Below, piece after piece: positions 23,469-33,129 of a stretch of 43,454 bases of DNA (position 1 is its first letter; the number at the start of each line of letters is the position of its first letter). The position numbers and the translations under genes are program-made. A model generated the notes under the pieces. That model was not told the origin of the DNA. It did no database searches and saw nothing but the letters and a program-made list of their open reading frames with translations. This stretch comes from Pseudomonadota bacterium (GTDB lineage: Bacteria > Pseudomonadota > Gammaproteobacteria > Burkholderiales > Burkholderiaceae_D), in NCBI GenBank assembly GCA_030272785.1, contig JARXKM010000010.1, positions 1-43,454 on the forward strand. Direction: 5' to 3'.

Positions 23469-24947
23469 ATGATGACGACAAGCGAAACTGTGCCGCGCGA
23501 GCTGCGCGTGGTGGTGATGGGCGCGGGCATGGCCGGCATTCTTAGCGGCATCAAGCTCAAGCAAGCCGGCTTCACCAGCGTGACCATCTACGAGAAGGCG
23601 GCGCGGGTCGGCGGCACATGGCGCGAGAACACCTACCCGGGCCTGACCTGCGACGTGCCCTCGCACTCCTACACCTATTCCTTCGAGCCAAATCCGGACT
23701 GGACCCGCTTCCTGCCGCCCGGCGCCGAGGTGCAGGCCTATTTCGAGCGGGCCGTGCAGAAGTACCAGATCGAGCCGATGATCCGCTTCAACGAGGAGAT
23801 CGTCGCCTGCGAATTCAAGGACGGCCGCTGGCACCTGGCCATGAAAAGCGGCCTGCGCGACCAGGCCGACATCGTCATCGCCGCCACCGGCGTGCTGCAC
23901 CACCCCAGCATGCCAAGTATTGCGGGCCTGGACAGCTTCGCCGGCAGCAGTTTCCACAGCGCGCGCTGGGACCACACCGTCGCGCTGGACGGCAAGCGCA
24001 TCGGCGTGATCGGCAACGGCTCCACCGGGGTGCAGATCATGTCGGCGCTGGCCGGCCGCGCCAGCATGATCTCGCACTTCCAGCGCACCGCCCAGTGGAT
24101 CTTCCCGGTCCAGAATGACGCCTTCACGGAGGAGCAGAAAGCCGCTTTCCGCAGCGATCCGGTGCTGCTGCACCGCATGCAGAACGAGGAGACCTACCTC
24201 GCCAACGTGGAGCGCTTCACCAACGCCGTGCTGGACCCGAATTCGCCGGAAATCCGCGAGATCGAGGCCATCGCGCTCAACAACCTGAACCATAGCGTGG
24301 CCGATCCCGTGCTGCGCGCCAAGCTGTTGCCCGACTACCGCGTCGCCTGCAAGCGCCTGATCTTCTCGCCGGACTACTACCGCGCGATCCAGCATCCGCA
24401 GGCGGCGCTGGTGACCGACGGCATCGAGTGCGTGGAGGCCGGCGGCGTGCGCACGCGCGACGGCAAGCTGCACCAGCTCGACGTGCTGGTGCTGGCGTCC
24501 GGCTTCAAGGCCGACCAGTTCATGCGTCCGATGAACGTCGTCGGGCGCGACGGCGTCAAGCTCAACGACGTCTGGGCCAAGCGCCCCAGCGCCTATCTGG
24601 CCGTGTCCATTCCGGGCTTCCCCAACTTCTTCATGCTCAACGGGCCGACCGGGCCGGTTGGCAATTTCTCGCTGATCGACATCGCCGAGCAGCAGTGGGC
24701 ATACATCGCCCAGCTGATCGAACTGGTGCGCTCGCGCCAGTGCAGCGAGGTCGAGGCCACGCAAGCGGCGATGGACGACTACGACACGGCCCGGATCGCG
24801 GCCGCCAAGACCACCGTGTTCGGCTCCGGCTGCAGCAGCTGGTACCTTGACGGGGAAGGTGTGCCCGCCACGTGGCCGTGGTCGCAGCGCCGCTTCAAGG
24901 AGGCGATGGCCGCGCCCGAACAGGCGCACTTCGCCCTGCGCGCCTGA
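23469..24947 (+). CDS. Baeyer-Villiger-type flavin monooxygenase
   Basis: The product is 492 aa. It has an N-terminal FAD Rossmann motif (GAGMAG in 'VVVMGAGMAGILSGIKL'), 'RVGGTWRENTYPGLTCDVPS' typical of class B flavoprotein monooxygenases, the Baeyer-Villiger fingerprint F-x-G-x3-H-x3-W-D ('FAGSSFHSARWD'), the NADPH Rossmann motif (GNGSTG) and the C-terminal 'NGPTGPVGNFSLIDIAEQQ'. The enzyme should insert oxygen next to a ketone using NADPH and O2. In this steroid island a steroid D-ring or side-chain ketone is a reasonable substrate, by inference. It heads the plus-strand unit BVMO-hsdA-SDR (2-bp gap to hsdA). Confidence 0.92.
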   Translation: MMTTSETVPRELRVVVMGAGMAGILSGIKLKQAGFTSVTIYEKAARVGGTWRENTYPGLTCDVPSHSYTYSFEPNPDWTRFLPPGAEVQAYFERAVQKYQIEPMIRFNEEIVACEFKDGRWHLAMKSGLRDQADIVIAATGVLHHPSMPSIAGLDSFAGSSFHSARWDHTVALDGKRIGVIGNGSTGVQIMSALAGRASMISHFQRTAQWIFPVQNDAFTEEQKAAFRSDPVLLHRMQNEETYLANVERFTNAVLDPNSPEIREIEAIALNNLNHSVADPVLRAKLLPDYRVACKRLIFSPDYYRAIQHPQAALVTDGIECVEAGGVRTRDGKLHQLDVLVLASGFKADQFMRPMNVVGRDGVKLNDVWAKRPSAYLAVSIPGFPNFFMLNGPTGPVGNFSLIDIAEQQWAYIAQLIELVRSRQCSEVEATQAAMDDYDTARIAAAKTTVFGSGCSSWYLDGEGVPATWPWSQRRFKEAMAAPEQAHFALRA

Positions 24948-24949
24948 GC

Positions 24950-25738
24950 ATGGCGACGATCAGCCAAACAGCCGTTGTCAGCGGCGCCGCGTCAGGTATC
25001 GGCGCGGCGGTGCGCAAACAGTTTCTCGAAGCGGGCATGCGCGTGATCGGCGTCGATCTGCGCGCCAGCGACGTGTGCGCCGACCTGTCCACCGCGTCCG
25101 GGCGCCGCGCGGCGGTGGCGTCGGTGCTGGCCCTGGCCGGCGGTCCGATCGACCAACTGGTCTGCTGCGCCGGCCTGGGCCCGCAGGTGGAGCCCGTCGC
25201 GCGCATCGCCGCGGTCAACTACTTCGGCGTCGTGGCCCTGCTCGATGGCTTGTTCGACGCGCTCAAGGCGGCGCGGCACAGCAGCGCGATCGTCCTGTCG
25301 TCCAGCTCCGCGACCCTGCAATCGTGGGCCGGCAGCCCTTTGCGCGACGCCTATCTGGCCGGCGACGAGGCGCTGGTCGGGCAGATTCTCGCCGCCGTGC
25401 CGCCCGAGCAGGCCGGTTACGCCGCCTACGCCAGCTCCAAAAACGCGGTCGCGGTGGCCGTGCGCCAGCGCGCCGTCGGCTGGGGCGCGGCGCGGGTGCG
25501 CCTGAACGCGATCGCGCCCGGCGCCGTCCAGACCCCGCTGCTGGAGGCCGGCCTGAACGATCCCCGCTACGGCGCCGCCATCCGCTCTCTTGTCGCGCCG
25601 ATCGGCGCGCGCGCCCGGCCCGAGGATGTCGCCGCGCTGGTCGGCTTTGTCGCCGGCGCGAGCGCCGCCTTCATTCACGGCAGCGTGCTGATCGTCGACG
25701 GCGGCATCGACGCGGCCACCCGTCCATTCGATTTTTAA
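24950..25738 (+). CDS. hsdA: 3-alpha-hydroxysteroid dehydrogenase/carbonyl reductase (SDR, HsdA type)
   Basis: The product is a 262-aa short-chain dehydrogenase. It reads like the Comamonas testosteroni 3-alpha-HSD/carbonyl reductase: N-terminal 'VVSGAASGIGAAVRK', 'VIGVDLRASDVCADLSTASG', 'CAGLGPQVEPVARIAAVNYFG', catalytic Ser in 'IVLSSSSATL', Y-x3-K in 'YAAYASSKNAVAVAVRQRA', and the signature end 'DGGIDAATRPFDF'. The enzyme interconverts 3-alpha-hydroxy and 3-oxo steroids with NAD(H), the entry step for androsterone- or bile-acid-type compounds. The start at 24950 lies 2 bp after the monooxygenase stop; an upstream in-frame start would lie inside that gene. The homology is recalled, not searched. 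Confidence 0.88.
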   Translation: MATISQTAVVSGAASGIGAAVRKQFLEAGMRVIGVDLRASDVCADLSTASGRRAAVASVLALAGGPIDQLVCCAGLGPQVEPVARIAAVNYFGVVALLDGLFDALKAARHSSAIVLSSSSATLQSWAGSPLRDAYLAGDEALVGQILAAVPPEQAGYAAYASSKNAVAVAVRQRAVGWGAARVRLNAIAPGAVQTPLLEAGLNDPRYGAAIRSLVAPIGARARPEDVAALVGFVAGASAAFIHGSVLIVDGGIDAATRPFDF

Positions 25739-25759
25739 CCGCGTCACAAAGGATATGCA

Positions 25760-26530
25760 ATGACACCCCTGCTCGCCTCCCCCAACAGCGCCGTCATCGT
25801 CACCGGCGGCGCCTCCGGCCTTGGCCTCGCGTCCGCGCGCGCGCTGGCCGCCGTCGGCCGGGCCGTCGCGCTGTGGGACATCAACGCCGCCCAGGCGGCC
25901 GAGCATGCCGCCGCCATCGCGCGGCAATTCCAGGTCGCCACGATCGGCGTGGGCATCGACCTGGGCGACGCCAGCGCCCTGCCCGCCGCGCTGGACGCCA
26001 CCCGCGCCGCGCTGCCCAACATCGGCGGCCTGGTGTATGCGGCCGGCATCGTCGACATGGGCGGGCTGGACGGCATCACCGTGGAAAGCTGGGACCGGCT
26101 GATGCACGTCAACCTGCGCGCGTTGGTGTTGCTGGTGCAGGCCCTGAGGTCCGATTTTCGCGTCAGCCCCGGCGCCGCCGTGGTGGGCATCGCGTCCATC
26201 AACGCCACGCTGGGCAATGCGATCAATCCGCTGTACAGCGCGTCGAAAGGCGGCATGCTGGCGCTGGTCCGCTCGCTCGCCGACACGCTGGGGCGCGAAC
26301 AGATCCGCATCAACGCCGTCTCGCCCGGCCAGATCCTCACGCCGATGCTGCAGCCGGCCGTCGACCACCTCCCACCGGGCACCTTCGAGCGCCGCATCCT
26401 GCTGGCGCGCCTGGGCCAGCCGGAAGAAATCGGCCGCGTCGTGCGTTTTTTGCTGTCCGACGAGGCCAGCTACATCACCGCAGCCGAACTGGTTGTCGAT
26501 GGCGGCAACATCTCGTCGCAGCGCATGTAG
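25760..26530 (+). CDS. SDR-family oxidoreductase
   Basis: The product is a 256-aa classical SDR: cofactor motif 'VTGGASGLGLASARAL' (TGxxxGxG), 'LVYAAGIVDMGG', catalytic 'IASINATLG...YSASKGGMLALVRSLA' with Y-x3-K, and the C-terminal 'SYITAAELVVDGGNISSQRM'. It is 21 bp downstream of hsdA on the same strand, so it is probably co-transcribed. A hydroxysteroid (for example 17-beta or 7-alpha) dehydrogenase role is inferred from context only; other alcohol substrates are possible. Confidence 0.9.
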   Translation: MTPLLASPNSAVIVTGGASGLGLASARALAAVGRAVALWDINAAQAAEHAAAIARQFQVATIGVGIDLGDASALPAALDATRAALPNIGGLVYAAGIVDMGGLDGITVESWDRLMHVNLRALVLLVQALRSDFRVSPGAAVVGIASINATLGNAINPLYSASKGGMLALVRSLADTLGREQIRINAVSPGQILTPMLQPAVDHLPPGTFERRILLARLGQPEEIGRVVRFLLSDEASYITAAELVVDGGNISSQRM

Positions 26531-26779
26531 TCATTTGCGCCAGTAGCTGTGCTCGGCCTCATAGCAGGCGACATCCATCTCGACGATCTTGTCATGTAGA
26601 AAGGACTGGGCGTCGGCGACGGCCTGGTTGTAGATCGCCGGGCCGATTTCCTTGACGCAGAAGTCGAGCAGCAGCTTGGCTTTCAGGTCGCCGATCGGCT
26701 CGTCCATGTTTTCCGAAAAATAGCGCTGGATCGATCCGATCAGGCGCTGCGCGGTGTCTTCTTTGAGTTTGATGGTCAT
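26531..26779 (-). CDS. DUF2164 family protein
   Basis: The product is a small 82-aa protein with the full DUF2164 pattern: 'LKEDTAQRLIGSIQRYFSEN', 'EPIGDLKAKLLLDFCVKEIGPAIYNQAVADAQ' and the ending 'CYEAEHSYW'. Function is unknown. It is convergent with, and directly abuts, the SDR gene. Nothing links it to steroid metabolism, so it is probably ancestral background sequence next to the island. Confidence 0.9.
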   Translation of the reverse strand: MTIKLKEDTAQRLIGSIQRYFSENMDEPIGDLKAKLLLDFCVKEIGPAIYNQAVADAQSFLHDKIVEMDVACYEAEHSYWRK

Positions 26780-26970
26780 GGTGCGGGTGTAGTAAAGGGT
26801 TGGTGATATCCACCATGCCAGAGCCGCGTTGGCGCTGGCATGGTGGTGGCGCCGCGCACTTCGATCCGCGAAAGCGGGATCAGAGGGGGGCGCCTGGCCT
26901 AATTTTCGTCATGCGGCCGACGAAAAAACTCTGACCCTGGTTTCGCTCGCGGCGGCGACCCGGGATACTT

Positions 26971-27070
26971 GTAGGGCGGAACAGCGCAGCAGTGAAGCGG
27001 GGGGTTGCTGGTCGCACGCGACCTGCCCGCGTAACGGTGCCCCGTGCACTGGGGCGCTCCTCCCATCCGC
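26971..27070 (+). repeat. ~100-bp intergenic repeat, copy 1
   Basis: Begins GTAGGGCGGAACAGCG and contains 'GCGACCTGCCCGCGTAACGG' and 'CGCTCCTCCCATCCG'. It matches the reverse complement of 33332-33434 over about 100 bp with small indels, and similarity may continue to about 27085. Together the copies bracket the minus-strand DUF1302-tesG operon as an inverted pair. A hairpin GCCCC-GTGCACT-GGGGC (about 27038-27055) lies inside. The rest of the 26780-27141 gap holds nothing else that I recognise. Confidence 0.85.
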
Positions 27071-27141
27071 CATACCCGCATTTCGGGATTGCCGGACTAT
27101 CGAATGCCCGGCAAGGGCGCACGTATAGCCGGGTCGCGCGG

Positions 27142-28173
27142 TCACGCGATCAGATTGCGCGCCCGCGCCATCGTCATCGCGGTGTCCTCGATCATGTCCT
27201 CCTGGCCGCCCACCATGCCGCGCCGGCCCATTTCGACCAGGATGTCGCGCGCCGGCACGCCGTACTGCTTCTCGGCGCGCTTGGCGAACAGCAGGAAGGA
27301 ACCATACACGCCCGCGTAACCGAGCGTGAGCGCGTCGCGGTCGATGCGGATCGGGAAATCCATCATCGGCACCACCAGGTCCTCGGCCACGTCCTGGATC
27401 TTGTACAGGTCGACGCCGGTGGCGATGCCCATGCGCGCGCACACGGCCACCAATACCTCCATCGGCGTGTTGCCCGCGCCGGCGCCAAAGCCTGCCGCCG
27501 CCGCGTCGATCCGGTTGGCGCCGTATTCGATCGCCGTCAGTGAATTGGCCACGCCCATCGCCAGATTGTGGTGGGCGTGAAAACCCAGCTCGGTATCCGG
27601 GTGGAGCTTCTCGCGCAGCAGGCCGATCCGGCTCTTGACGTCCTCGGCCAGCATGGTGCCGGCCGAATCGGTGCAATAGATGCAGTTCGCGCCGTAGCTT
27701 TCCATCAGGCGCGCCTGCGCCAGCAACTGCTCGGGCGAACTCATGTGCGCCATCATCAGGAAACCCACCGTGTCCATGTCCAGCTTGCGCGCGTAGCGGA
27801 TGTGCTGTTGCGACACGTCCGCCTCGGTGCAGTGGGTCGCCACGCGGATCGTCGACACGCCCAGGTCGTGCGCCATTTGCAGGTGCTCGACGGTGCCGAT
27901 GCCGGGCAGCAGCAGCGCCGACACCTTGGCCCGCTTCATCAGCGGGATCACCGCGCCCAGGTATTCCTCGTCGCTGTGCAGCGGGAAGCCGTAGTTGACG
28001 GACGAGCCGCCCAGGCCGTCGCCGTGGGTCACCTCGATCAGCGGCACGCCCGCCTCGTCGAGACCCTGGGCGATGGTCTTCATGTGCGCCAGCGTCATCT
28101 GGTGCCGCTTCGGATGCATCCCGTCGCGCAAGGTCATGTCGTGGACGGTGATTTTTTTGCCTGCGAGTGTCAT
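27142..28173 (-). CDS. tesG: 4-hydroxy-2-oxoacid aldolase (TesG/HsaF/MhpE type)
   Basis: The product is a 343-aa HMGL-like TIM-barrel aldolase. It shows '[16 protein letters not shown]' (catalytic Arg and metal Asp), '[19 protein letters not shown]', '[11 protein letters not shown]', 'YCTDSAGTM', the metal ligands '[15 protein letters not shown]', and '[20 protein letters not shown]'. It cleaves 4-hydroxy-2-oxohexanoate (steroid route) or -pentanoate to pyruvate and an aldehyde. The aldehyde is channelled to the acylating dehydrogenase encoded just upstream, whose stop overlaps this ATG (28170-28173). It is the last gene of the DUF1302-DUF1329-tesE-tesF-tesG operon. The frame is open upstream, but inside tesF. 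Confidence 0.92.
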   Translation of the reverse strand: MTLAGKKITVHDMTLRDGMHPKRHQMTLAHMKTIAQGLDEAGVPLIEVTHGDGLGGSSVNYGFPLHSDEEYLGAVIPLMKRAKVSALLLPGIGTVEHLQMAHDLGVSTIRVATHCTEADVSQQHIRYARKLDMDTVGFLMMAHMSSPEQLLAQARLMESYGANCIYCTDSAGTMLAEDVKSRIGLLREKLHPDTELGFHAHHNLAMGVANSLTAIEYGANRIDAAAAGFGAGAGNTPMEVLVAVCARMGIATGVDLYKIQDVAEDLVVPMMDFPIRIDRDALTLGYAGVYGSFLLFAKRAEKQYGVPARDILVEMGRRGMVGGQEDMIEDTAMTMARARNLIA

Positions 28174-29096
28174 GCGAAGTCCTTTTGCGCGGCCGGGCGC
28201 GCCAGAGTGAGAATGCCGTTCAGGATTTCTTCGGCGAACATGTCCGCCGTGCGCACCGCCGCCGCCGTCATGATGTCGAGGTTGCCCGCGTACTTGGGCA
28301 GGTAGTCGCCCAGCCCCTCCACCTCCAGAAACACGGAGACGCGGTTGCCGTCGAACACGGGGCCGTTGACGAGTTTGTAGCCTGGCACGTATTTCTGCAC
28401 CTCGGCGATCATCGCGTGGATCGAGGCGGTGATGCGCTCCCGGTCCGGCGCCGTCTCGGTCAGGCAGTGCACCGTGTCGCGCATGATCATCGGCGGCTCG
28501 GCCGGGTTGATGATGATGATCGCCTTGCCCTTCTTGGCGCCGCCGACCTGCTCGACGGCCCTGGCCGTGGTGCGGGTGAATTCGTCGATGTTGACGCGCG
28601 TGCCGGGGCCGACCGAGCGCGACGACGCGGTCGCGACGATCTCGCCATAGGCCACCGGCTGCACCCGCGCGATCGCCGCCACCATCGGAATGGTGGCCTG
28701 GCCGCCGCAGGTGACCATGTTGACGTTCGTTTCGCCCTTGCCGATCTGCTCGCGCAGGTTCACGGGCGGCACACAAAACGGGCCGATCGCGGCCGGCGTC
28801 AGGTCGATCATCAGCACGCCCAGCGCGGTCAGCTTGCGCGAGTTCTCCGCATGCACGTAGGCCGAGGTGGCGTCGAAGGCGATCTGGATACGGTCGGCGG
28901 CCACGTGCGGCAGCAGGCCGTCGACGCCGCCGGAGGTGGTTTTGAGGCCCAGCTCGGCGGCGCGCTTCAGGCCGTCCGACGCGGGATCGATGCCGACCAT
29001 CCAGACCGGTTCAAGGTAGGGGCTGCGGCGCAGCTTGTACAGCAGATCGGTGCCGATGTTGCCAGGCCCGATCAGGGCGCATTGGATTTTTTTCAT
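28170..29096 (-). CDS. tesF: Acylating acetaldehyde/propanal dehydrogenase (TesF/HsaG/MhpF type)
   Basis: The product is a 308-aa NAD-dependent enzyme. The Rossmann start '[17 protein letters not shown]' is followed by '[17 protein letters not shown]', '[11 protein letters not shown]', the catalytic Cys in '[18 protein letters not shown]', '[17 protein letters not shown]' and '[26 protein letters not shown]'. It turns the aldehyde released by the aldolase into acetyl- or propionyl-CoA; in steroid catabolism the product is propionyl-CoA. It overlaps tesG by 4 bp, which is the rule for this channelling pair, and lies 39 bp after tesE. Confidence 0.94.
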   Translation of the reverse strand: MKKIQCALIGPGNIGTDLLYKLRRSPYLEPVWMVGIDPASDGLKRAAELGLKTTSGGVDGLLPHVAADRIQIAFDATSAYVHAENSRKLTALGVLMIDLTPAAIGPFCVPPVNLREQIGKGETNVNMVTCGGQATIPMVAAIARVQPVAYGEIVATASSRSVGPGTRVNIDEFTRTTARAVEQVGGAKKGKAIIIINPAEPPMIMRDTVHCLTETAPDRERITASIHAMIAEVQKYVPGYKLVNGPVFDGNRVSVFLEVEGLGDYLPKYAGNLDIMTAAAVRTADMFAEEILNGILTLARPAAQKDFA

Positions 29097-29135
29097 GTGG
29101 GTCTTTCAGTCTGTTGCGAATTCTGGAATGGCCTC

Positions 29136-29918
29136 TTAGGCGAACGACACGGCGCAACTGCCGATGCCTTCGATGCGCACCGTCAGCGTGTCGCCCGCGC
29201 ACACCGGTATCAGGGCGCCCAGCGAACCGGACAGGATGGGCTCGTTGGCTTCCAGCGCGATGCCGCGCGCGCCCAGTTCATTGGCCAGCCAGGCCACCGC
29301 CTCGGCCGGATGGCCCAGCGCGGCCGCGCCGACGCCGCCGGTGACGGTCACGCCGTTCTTCTGCAACACCATCGCGCACGCGGCCAGGTCCAGCCGCGCC
29401 GGCGCGACGCGCTCCGCGCCGATCGCGAACACGCCGCAGGAGGCGTTGTCGGCGACCGTGTCGGCGATCGTGATGCGCCAGTCGCGGATGCGCGAATCGA
29501 CGATCTCGAAACAGGCGGCCACGCTGTCGGTGGCGGCGAGCACCTGTTCGGCCGTCACGCCCGGTCCGCGCAGCGCATGCTTGAGAAAGAACGCGATCTC
29601 GCCCTCCGCGCGCGGCGCGATCAGCGTATCGATCGGTATCACGCTGCCGTCCTGGTACTGCATGTCCGACAGCAGGATGCCGAAGTCGGGCTGGCGCACG
29701 TTGAGCATGTCCTGCACGACCTCGCTGGTGACGCCGATTTTTTTGCCGATCACCCGCTCGCCCTGCCCGACGCGGCACGCCACCATGCGCCGCTGGACCT
29801 GGTAAGCCTGGTCGATGGTCAGTTGCGGCAGGCGCTCGGTGAGCGGCGCCACCGGCGCGCGGGCGCGCCAAGCCTCATACAAGGCGTCGCCCAGTTGGTC
29901 CAAGTTTGTGATGTCCAT
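29136..29918 (-). CDS. tesE: 2-keto-4-pentenoate hydratase-type enzyme (TesE/HsaE/MhpD)
   Basis: The product is a 260-aa member of the hydratase/decarboxylase (FAH-like) family. It shows 'IDQAYQVQRRMVACRVGQGERVIGKKIGVTS', the metal-site glutamates in 'PRAEGEIAFFLKHALRGPG', 'ACFEIVDSRIRDWRI', 'DNASCGVFAIG', and 'GHPAEAVAWLANELGARG'. It hydrates 2-hydroxyhexa-2,4-dienoate (steroid route) to 4-hydroxy-2-oxohexanoate, the substrate of TesG. It is transcribed between the DUF1329 gene (54-bp gap) and tesF. Confidence 0.93.
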   Translation of the reverse strand: MDITNLDQLGDALYEAWRARAPVAPLTERLPQLTIDQAYQVQRRMVACRVGQGERVIGKKIGVTSEVVQDMLNVRQPDFGILLSDMQYQDGSVIPIDTLIAPRAEGEIAFFLKHALRGPGVTAEQVLAATDSVAACFEIVDSRIRDWRITIADTVADNASCGVFAIGAERVAPARLDLAACAMVLQKNGVTVTGGVGAAALGHPAEAVAWLANELGARGIALEANEPILSGSLGALIPVCAGDTLTVRIEGIGSCAVSFA

Positions 29919-29972
29919 GGGTTTTCCGGTTGTGCGCGGAGCGCCACTGGCGCCCCGCTGTGGAGTGGGCGA

Positions 29973-31367
29973 TTACAGCCCGGACTGGCGCGCCGCGTCC
30001 GGCGTGTAGTCGGCCGGTTTCAGTTCGCCCGTGTTGATGCGCGCCGCCTTGGGCTGCTCGTTGGTCAGGCGGTCGGCCATGTAGGCGCCCGACATCAAGT
30101 CGTGGTACACGGTCACGCGCACGTGGTAGGCCTGCAGCTCGTAGGCGTACACCAGGTTCACCATCGCCACGCGCCACAGCTCGCCGCGCGCGTCGTAGTG
30201 GTCGGCCATGACGGCGTTGTAGGTGTCCTCGTCGACATACATGACGCGCTTGGCGTACAGGTGGCGCATGCCCTGCTTGACCTTGCCCTCCAGGACCCAG
30301 ACCCGGTGCAGCTCATAGCGCATCAGGTCCGGGTTCAAATGGCCGCGGCCGAGCATGTCGTTGTACTTGACCTTGGCGTCGTCGAGCTTGTTGGCGTGGT
30401 AGGGCACGTAGATTTCCTTCTTGCCCACGATCTTCCAGTCGTAGCGCTCGGGCGAGCCGTTGAACAAGCGGTCCTCGTCGATCGTGTGGAAGCCGCCCGG
30501 GCCGAACGGCTGGTCGAAGCCGTACTCGGGCGCCTGGCGCACCCGGCGCGTGCCCGGGTTGTAGCCCCAGGTCTGGCGCGGATGGTTGGCGAAATCGTAG
30601 GTCTCGAAGCCGACGTTGATGCTGCCCTTTTCCCGCTCGGGCAATAGCGTGGTGGTGAGGAAGTAGTTGGACGGCGCCGCCAGGCCCTGCTCCAGGCTGG
30701 CCTTGCGCTCCATGTTCAGATTGTTCGGCGTGGCCAGCATCCGGTAGATGGTGCGGCCCCAGGCCTTGTTGCCGTCGCCGTAGACCACGGCCTGGTCGTA
30801 GATCGCGATCTCGTTGTGGGCGCGGAAAACGGTCTGGGTATCCCACAGCAGTTCGATGCCCGACTTGGGAATCGGGAAAGCCGGTCCGGCGAAGGCGCCG
30901 CGCAAGGTCAGGCCGCCGTTGCTCAACTCGGCCGACGCCGCGTTGTCCTTGACGTTGGCAAGCACCTTGTCGGGATAGCGGAAGTCCCGGTGGCTTGGGT
31001 AGACCGGCATGCGGAAGCTGGCCGGATAGCGCTTGAACATGGCCTTTTCGCCGTCGCTGAGGCGCTCGGCGTACTGCGCCATGTTTTGCGCTGTGATGGT
31101 GAACAGCGGTTTCTCGTTCGGGTACGGATCGGGATGGATCTTGCCCGAGCCGGAGAAAACCACGCCCGGCGGCACGCCCAGCCATTTGCCCGAATACGGG
31201 GGAATGGTGCCGTCCTTGTTGCCATCCTTCTCGGCGCCCATCGGCGTCAGCGTGGTGCCCAGGGACTTGATTTCCTCGGCCGTCGCGGCGGCCTGCGACG
31301 GGCCGGCCGCCTGCAAGGCGCACAGCGCCATCGCCGACAATGCAAATTTTCGAATTACGTTAGTCAT
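29973..31367 (-). CDS. DUF1329 envelope protein
   Basis: The product is 464 aa from the ATG at 31367 (AGAGGA ribosome binding site); the frame extends to 31397. It has a signal peptide (...AAGPSQAAA), then the DUF1329 pattern 'SLGTTLTPMGAEKDGNKDGTIPPYSG', 'NPGTRRVRQAPEYGFDQP', 'DRLFNGSPERYDWKIVGKKEIYVPYH', 'VWVLEGKVKQGMRHLYAKRVMYVDED' and 'AYELQAYHVRVTVYHDL'. The fold resembles LolA/LppX-like outer-membrane lipoprotein-carrier proteins. DUF1329 and DUF1302 genes pair in clusters for steroid and other hydrophobic substrates, so uptake or envelope handling of the substrate is likely. No RND (MmpL-like) transporter partner is in the window. Confidence 0.92.
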   Translation of the reverse strand: MTNVIRKFALSAMALCALQAAGPSQAAATAEEIKSLGTTLTPMGAEKDGNKDGTIPPYSGKWLGVPPGVVFSGSGKIHPDPYPNEKPLFTITAQNMAQYAERLSDGEKAMFKRYPASFRMPVYPSHRDFRYPDKVLANVKDNAASAELSNGGLTLRGAFAGPAFPIPKSGIELLWDTQTVFRAHNEIAIYDQAVVYGDGNKAWGRTIYRMLATPNNLNMERKASLEQGLAAPSNYFLTTTLLPEREKGSINVGFETYDFANHPRQTWGYNPGTRRVRQAPEYGFDQPFGPGGFHTIDEDRLFNGSPERYDWKIVGKKEIYVPYHANKLDDAKVKYNDMLGRGHLNPDLMRYELHRVWVLEGKVKQGMRHLYAKRVMYVDEDTYNAVMADHYDARGELWRVAMVNLVYAYELQAYHVRVTVYHDLMSGAYMADRLTNEQPKAARINTGELKPADYTPDAARQSGL

Positions 31368-31404
31368 GTGATCCTCTTTTCTGGAGTGTTGAAGCATCGG
31401 GTCG

Positions 31405-33129
31405 TCAGAATGCGTACTTGACGTTGAAGGTCAGGTAGTCGCGGTCGGCCAGCGGACGTAGGGCGGCATCGGCGCCGCCCAGGAACGCGTTGTAGGCCAC
31501 GCCCAGTTCCAGGTTGCTCAAATATTTGAAGTTGGCGCCGATGCTCAGGCGCTTGTCGCCCTTGCCGGTCAGGCTGCCGAAGCTGCCCGCCACCGCCGGC
31601 ACGCCGCTCACCAGGTGCTGGAAGGCGATCGGCACCGACAGGTCCCAGCCGTCGAACACATTGTTGTAGTTCAGCGTGGGCGCGAGCACATAGCCCCACG
31701 ACGTGCGGGTCGCGCTGAGCTGGTCGAATTGCGCGCCGCCCATGCCCACCGCGTCAACCCCGGCGACCCGGTGCACAGCCAGTTCGGCGACCAGGAAGGC
31801 GGCGTCGGCCAGAGCGCTCTTGTCGAGCGCCTTGATCGCGGAGATCTGCGCCTGCCACGAGCGCGAGCGGCTGGCCGCCGGGCCGGCCGGGGTGTCGACC
31901 AGCACCGGGGCGCCGTTGCGATAGCTCAGTTCACCGGCGATGTTGATGCCTTGCAGCTGGGTCGAGAAAGTGGCGCCGGCCAGCTTGATGTCGTCGAAAT
32001 ACTTGACCTGATAGCCCACCGGCAGGTACTGATACGCCGGTGGCAGCGCGGCCGACGTGATCGGTGCAATGCCCGCCGCCGGCAGGCCCGGGTACAGCGT
32101 CGCGATGCCGAAATTGGTGGTCACGGTCGGATTCTTGTCGTGGTAGTTCAGGTAGTAGGCGCCCAACTCGGTCTGCGCGTCGGGGCGCACCCGCATGCCC
32201 ACGCCGAACTGGCCGCTGTTTTTCGGCAGCAGGTCAGGGCCGCGCAGGGCCATCAACGCCGGCGGCAGGCCGGGCAAGGCGGCCGTGGCCGGATTGGCCA
32301 GCAGCGGATTGGCCAGCGTGTAGATGCGGTCGGCGCCGGGGCCGAGCATGTCGGCGCGGCTGAAGAAATCGCCCGCCGGCGACAGCTCGGTGGGCTTGTA
32401 CTGGTACTGGTAATAGCCCAGCAGGCTGACCGACGGGCTGATCGCCAATTGCGCGGAGACCTGCCCCGTCGGCAGCAGGATGTCCTTGACCTCGGCCCCG
32501 GCCACATTGGCCTTGGTGGCGTCGGCCGGCGCCTGGGCCCCCGCGATGTTCGGGAAATACAGCGCCTCGCCCCACTGCACCACCTGCTGGCCCACGCGCA
32601 GGTTCAGCTTCGACTCGCCCAGGTTGAAATTGCCGTAGCCGTAGACGTCCAGCATGCGGGCGCGCCGGCCGTCGTACTGGCGCGCGCCGTCGGTGAACTC
32701 CTGGTTCGAACCGGCCTTGTTGACGGTGCCGGGAGAATCGTTGTCGTTGCGCGTGTTGTAGGCGCGGTCGTAGAACATGCTGGCGCGCGCGAACATGCCC
32801 AGGTTCTGGTATTTCAGGTCGCCTTCGAGCAAGACGCTGATCCGGTTCTGCACCAGGGCGCCGCGCTTGAAGTTGCGGTCGCCGTCGTCGGCGTTGATGG
32901 TCGACGACATTCCGGCCGGGCCGACCGGGCCGTTGACCAGGGCGCCGGCGGGGTCCCGGGCGCGCACGCCCACGGCGTAGTTGACGATGGCGCCGACGTC
33001 GACCGTGGCCTCGTCGCCCAGTTGAATGGTGCGCGCGGCCAGTGCCGACTGGGCGCACACAAGCAGCAACACCGCCTCGGCGATGCGGCGCTTTTGCAAG
33101 CGCGTGCCGGTCATTTGAATTCGTTTCAT
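31405..33129 (-). CDS. DUF1302 outer-membrane protein
   Basis: The product is 574 aa from the ATG at 33129 (GAGGAGA ribosome binding site, then a signal peptide ending near QSALAA); the frame runs upstream to 33252 through the likely promoter. The DUF1302 pattern is clear: 'FKRGALVQNRISVLLEGDLKYQNLGMFARASMFYDRAYN', 'DVYGYGNFNLGESKLNLRVGQQVVQWGEALYFPNIAGAQAP' and a C-terminal beta strand ending '...LTFNVKYAF' with terminal Phe, which fits a beta-barrel sorted by BAM. Likely role is passage of hydrophobic steroid across the outer membrane with the DUF1329 protein. It is the first gene of the operon; a candidate operator lies at 33250-33269. Confidence 0.92.
   Translation of the reverse strand: MKRIQMTGTRLQKRRIAEAVLLLVCAQSALAARTIQLGDEATVDVGAIVNYAVGVRARDPAGALVNGPVGPAGMSSTINADDGDRNFKRGALVQNRISVLLEGDLKYQNLGMFARASMFYDRAYNTRNDNDSPGTVNKAGSNQEFTDGARQYDGRRARMLDVYGYGNFNLGESKLNLRVGQQVVQWGEALYFPNIAGAQAPADATKANVAGAEVKDILLPTGQVSAQLAISPSVSLLGYYQYQYKPTELSPAGDFFSRADMLGPGADRIYTLANPLLANPATAALPGLPPALMALRGPDLLPKNSGQFGVGMRVRPDAQTELGAYYLNYHDKNPTVTTNFGIATLYPGLPAAGIAPITSAALPPAYQYLPVGYQVKYFDDIKLAGATFSTQLQGINIAGELSYRNGAPVLVDTPAGPAASRSRSWQAQISAIKALDKSALADAAFLVAELAVHRVAGVDAVGMGGAQFDQLSATRTSWGYVLAPTLNYNNVFDGWDLSVPIAFQHLVSGVPAVAGSFGSLTGKGDKRLSIGANFKYLSNLELGVAYNAFLGGADAALRPLADRDYLTFNVKYAF

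Noticed and set aside
28167-30647. 826-codon plus-strand open frame opposite tesF, tesE and DUF1329
   Set aside because: Mirror-frame artefact of high GC3; the minus strand carries unmistakable enzyme families.
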